A stretch of 64,000 bases of DNA, taken from the NCBI RefSeq assembly GCF_027942865.1, contig NC_134509.1, forward strand, positions 20,260,697-20,324,696, given 5' to 3'. This DNA is from Odontesthes bonariensis (Eukaryota; Chordata; Actinopteri; Atheriniformes; Atherinopsidae). This document shows, one piece after another, positions 61,331-64,000 of this stretch; position 1 is the stretch's first letter; every line of letters begins with the position of its first letter. Under the pieces are notes generated by a model, which was not told the origin of the DNA, did no database searches, and saw nothing but the letters and a program-made list of their open reading frames with translations. Position numbers and translations under genes: made by a program.

Positions 61331-63024
61331 ACAATAAACGAATGAAATGGGGTCCACTCGTATGATTCCTGCAGAATCTTCCAGAAATGCACCCCCACCC
61401 TCTCCTGATTGCAGCTGTGCCTTGCCTCGATGCTGATGCTGATCGCCTTTAACTGTCAGTACTGCAGCTCATTGATTCATAAGGACACCAGAAACATCTT
61501 TCTGGTGAAGGATGAATAATCACACAAAAATAATGTATCATAACGCAGACGTGCTGAATTGCTTCATATTTACTACAGAACTGCTGATGTGCAGCCTGCT
61601 TACTCTCTCACTGGAAAAGATGATCAACATTGACAGAAGTGCATCCCTTCATGTCAAAAATGTGCCATCTCAGGGAGGATTGTCACAATATCAGCTGATA
61701 TCGAATCAATGATGGTAATTTGACCTTGTGTCGTCTGTTTATCACTCTTTTTGCACACTTTTGTACAGTTATGGATATAGACTATCTCCACCTCCTTACA
61801 TACCCATTTTGTATGTGATCATTTTGCTTAGAAAAAAAGAAACTAAACACATTAAACAAAGGCAAAAATGAGCCTGACTGACTTTTTGCAGATGTTTTTT
61901 GTGAATTCTACTTATCAGCCCTAATGTGAGTGCAGATGCTCTGCTGGACACATCCACTGATTTCCTTGTTTCCAGAGTCGGTAATCTCAGATTGTAATTA
62001 CCAGAAAATATGTGGCATGATTTCTTGTGTCAGCGTACGGTAAGTTGTATTTTAGATGCCACAGGGCACAAGCTTTGGAGAAACTCAGCGTTGCCCTGTT
62101 CACTGCTCCCTTGTTGTTAGAACTGAAATACTTTGCATTCTTGTTCACATTGTTTGAGAGCCTCCCAGGTCAATGGTTGTAATAGTGTGTTGCCTAAAGA
62201 TAACAGCTCTAAGCCTGTAGGATTTAGCTTATATCTCTGTCCATTCAACCTGAATAGAACTTGTTTGGGATTTGTTAATTGATTGTGTTCATTGTGACCC
62301 CATTTCTTTCTGTTTGCACTGCACACTTGAGAGCTTATTCTATTTCTGCTTGACCTGCAGCCTGCACAATATTCATCCAGACAATGATGTGATCTCATCT
62401 CCAGGTGTGGTGGTTCATCTTCTTTTCATCCACCAGGCAGTGTCCATAGAGCTGTATGGACAGGGCAGGAAGCTAAATCCACACGAGTCATGTGCAGGAC
62501 TGTTGGACACTTGCAGCAGAGCACATCTGGAGGTAGGGTGGAGGTCACATGCTTTCCTGTGAGCTACCGTGAAGCTTAACATTGACACTCAGACAGGGCC
62601 TTCCGGGCACGGCTGTGGGATCATGGATGCCCAGAGGCAAAGCAGGGCTTGTGACATTTTCTGTCAGTCAGAGTCGACTGACAGAAAGCTTTTCTTGCAA
62701 AGCAGTTTCAGACCCTGTTCTTAAGCCTGTAGAGCTCTCCAAAATAGATTCAGGCAGTGGAACTAAGCAGACTTGAAAGTTTACTCTGGTGGTGCATGGT
62801 ATAGAGATATTTTTAGAAGCTGCTGCTTTCAGATTATTAGGATGTATCTTTCCAGAGGTATTCCATGCACAAGTGCCTTTATAAATATCAGTAACTTGTG
62901 GTCTGATTTTTACATTAGAAGAAGTGAAAATGGCCGGATTTATTGTTAAGTTAAAAGAAAGTACAACCTCTACATTCTAAACTGTAACATATCACAGCAT
63001 CATAAACAAATAAAGGATTGAGTG
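61331..63024. other. Spacer, no feature seen
   Basis: Short open frames only. No recognised protein, RNA or repeat. Confidence 0.28.
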
Positions 63025-63571
63025 TTAAAGGGGAACTCCGGGGCATTTGAAGCGTGTTTCCATTGCTAGAGGTTGTCAAATACTGCTAGTAGGACACAGA
63101 GAGGTCCAGATCTGTGCTCCCTGTGTGAAGATCGCTCTGTCCGCACAGCGTGTCATGCGAGGCTAATACGTGGTGGCTAAGGGGCAAGCGCTAACCCTTC
63201 CACGTAAAACAACAACTTGCACACAGCAGAAACGTCACACCACTTTATAACCCATCCGACAATAAAGTCACAAGCCTTACCATCAAAACCATATGCATGG
63301 TTCTCACATTACTGGCATGGGGACGTTACAAAACAACTTTATAAACAGCATGTAACTCACCGGCTGGTTGTAGGCTCGCGCATGTGAAAGCCCAAAAGAG
63401 TCGATGGACGATAATCTCATATACAAAACAATTATATTCTCTAGAAAAACTGCGTTCAAGTATTTAAAACATTACAAGAATATTACTGGGCATGTATTGT
63501 GTCCTACTAGCAGTATTTGACAACCTCTAGCAATGGAAACACGCTTCAAATGCCCCGGAGTTCCCCTTTAA
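63025..63571. mobile_element. 547-bp TTAA-flanked MITE with perfect 74-bp inverted ends
   Basis: The first 74 bases (TTAAAGGGGAACTCCGGGGC...) and the last 74 are exact reverse complements, including TTAA at both ends. Non-coding interior. Perfect ends suggest a recent insertion or gene conversion. Confidence 0.8.
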
Positions 63572-63619
63572 AAGATGTTGAAATTTGGTAAACAGAGTGT
63601 CATTATTTAACCAAAACTA

Positions 63620-64000
63620 AGCTAAGCCAGATGATCTGCTGATCAATGCTCTGATTAATTGATCATCAGTCAGTGTGAGCACCTCTATAAAAGCAGAAGT
63701 TCTGGAGCATTCAGGTGTGTGTTAACACGATGCCAAGGAGGAAAGACATCAGCAATGATCTTAGAGAAGCAACTGTTGCTGCCCATCAACCTGGGAAGGG
63801 CTATTTCCAAACTATTTGGAGTCCATCATTCTACAGAGAGAAAGATTATTCACAAATAGAAAACATTCAGGTCAGCTGTCAATCTTCCCAGGAGTGGACG
63901 TCCCAGCAAGGTCACCCCAAGGTCAAAAACCCAAGAGTTACATCTCAGACTCTACAGGCCTCAGTTAGCATGTTAAAGGTTAAAGTTCATGACAGCACAG
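63620..64000 (+). mobile_element. Tc1-like copy (family A), cut by the window end
   Basis: The family A 5' region, then the ATGCCAAGGAGG start at about 63729 and PRRKDISNDLREATVAAH. A short deletion (KGYK lost) and a stop (AAATAG) in HKWKT follow. It continues past the last base. Confidence 0.75.

Overview
The window is nuclear DNA of a ray-finned fish, most likely a percomorph teleost. It has intron-split genes with vertebrate splice signals, a vertebrate gene neighbourhood, and a dense load of teleost repeats (Tc1, TTAA-flanked MITEs, a 3-bp-TSD Harbinger-like MITE, hAT, L2-like LINEs, tRNA-like SINEs, a solo LTR). There is no bacterial gene, operon, CRISPR array or rRNA.

Four protein-coding genes can be rebuilt exon by exon with consistent reading phase: krt222 (+, 2662-21034, intermediate-filament protein), tns4 (-, 35438-24708, SH2-PTB tensin), ccr7 (-, 46383-42013, chemokine receptor) and smarce1 (-, 56732-49433, HMG-box subunit of BAF chromatin remodellers). 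Their predicted lengths are 537, 586, 378 and 428 residues. These four are neighbours in mammals, near the type I keratin cluster (human 17q21 as I recall it), so this is a conserved block. Here krt222 lies on the far side of tns4 and points towards it, and the two likely poly(A) sites are about 200 bp apart.

Layout: 0-2.1 kb holds a TIR transposon. 2.2-23.9 kb is krt222, with Tc1 fossils, a solo LTR and a CpG-rich unrecognised block in or beside its introns. 24.1-37.0 kb is tns4, with two copies of a 0.73-kb repeat, a SINE, a MITE and a truncated foldback element. 37.0-42.0 kb is intergenic with LINE and SINE debris. 42.0-46.4 kb is ccr7, with two TTAA MITEs and a 22-bp minisatellite in its introns. 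46.4-48.6 kb is intergenic with a Tc1 copy. 48.6-56.7 kb is smarce1, with a 690-bp foldback element and a Tc1 copy whose edge nearly touches a splice donor. 56.7-64.0 kb is upstream sequence with several DNA transposons.

The genes work in unrelated processes (cytoskeleton, adhesion signalling, leukocyte homing, chromatin). Their adjacency reflects ancestry, not a pathway. I found no evidence of a new multi-gene system. The most informative observations are a krt222 that keeps the complete intermediate-filament rod which the mammalian protein lacks, the relocated krt222, Tc1 copies that share the same reading-frame breaks, and several clean MITE structures.
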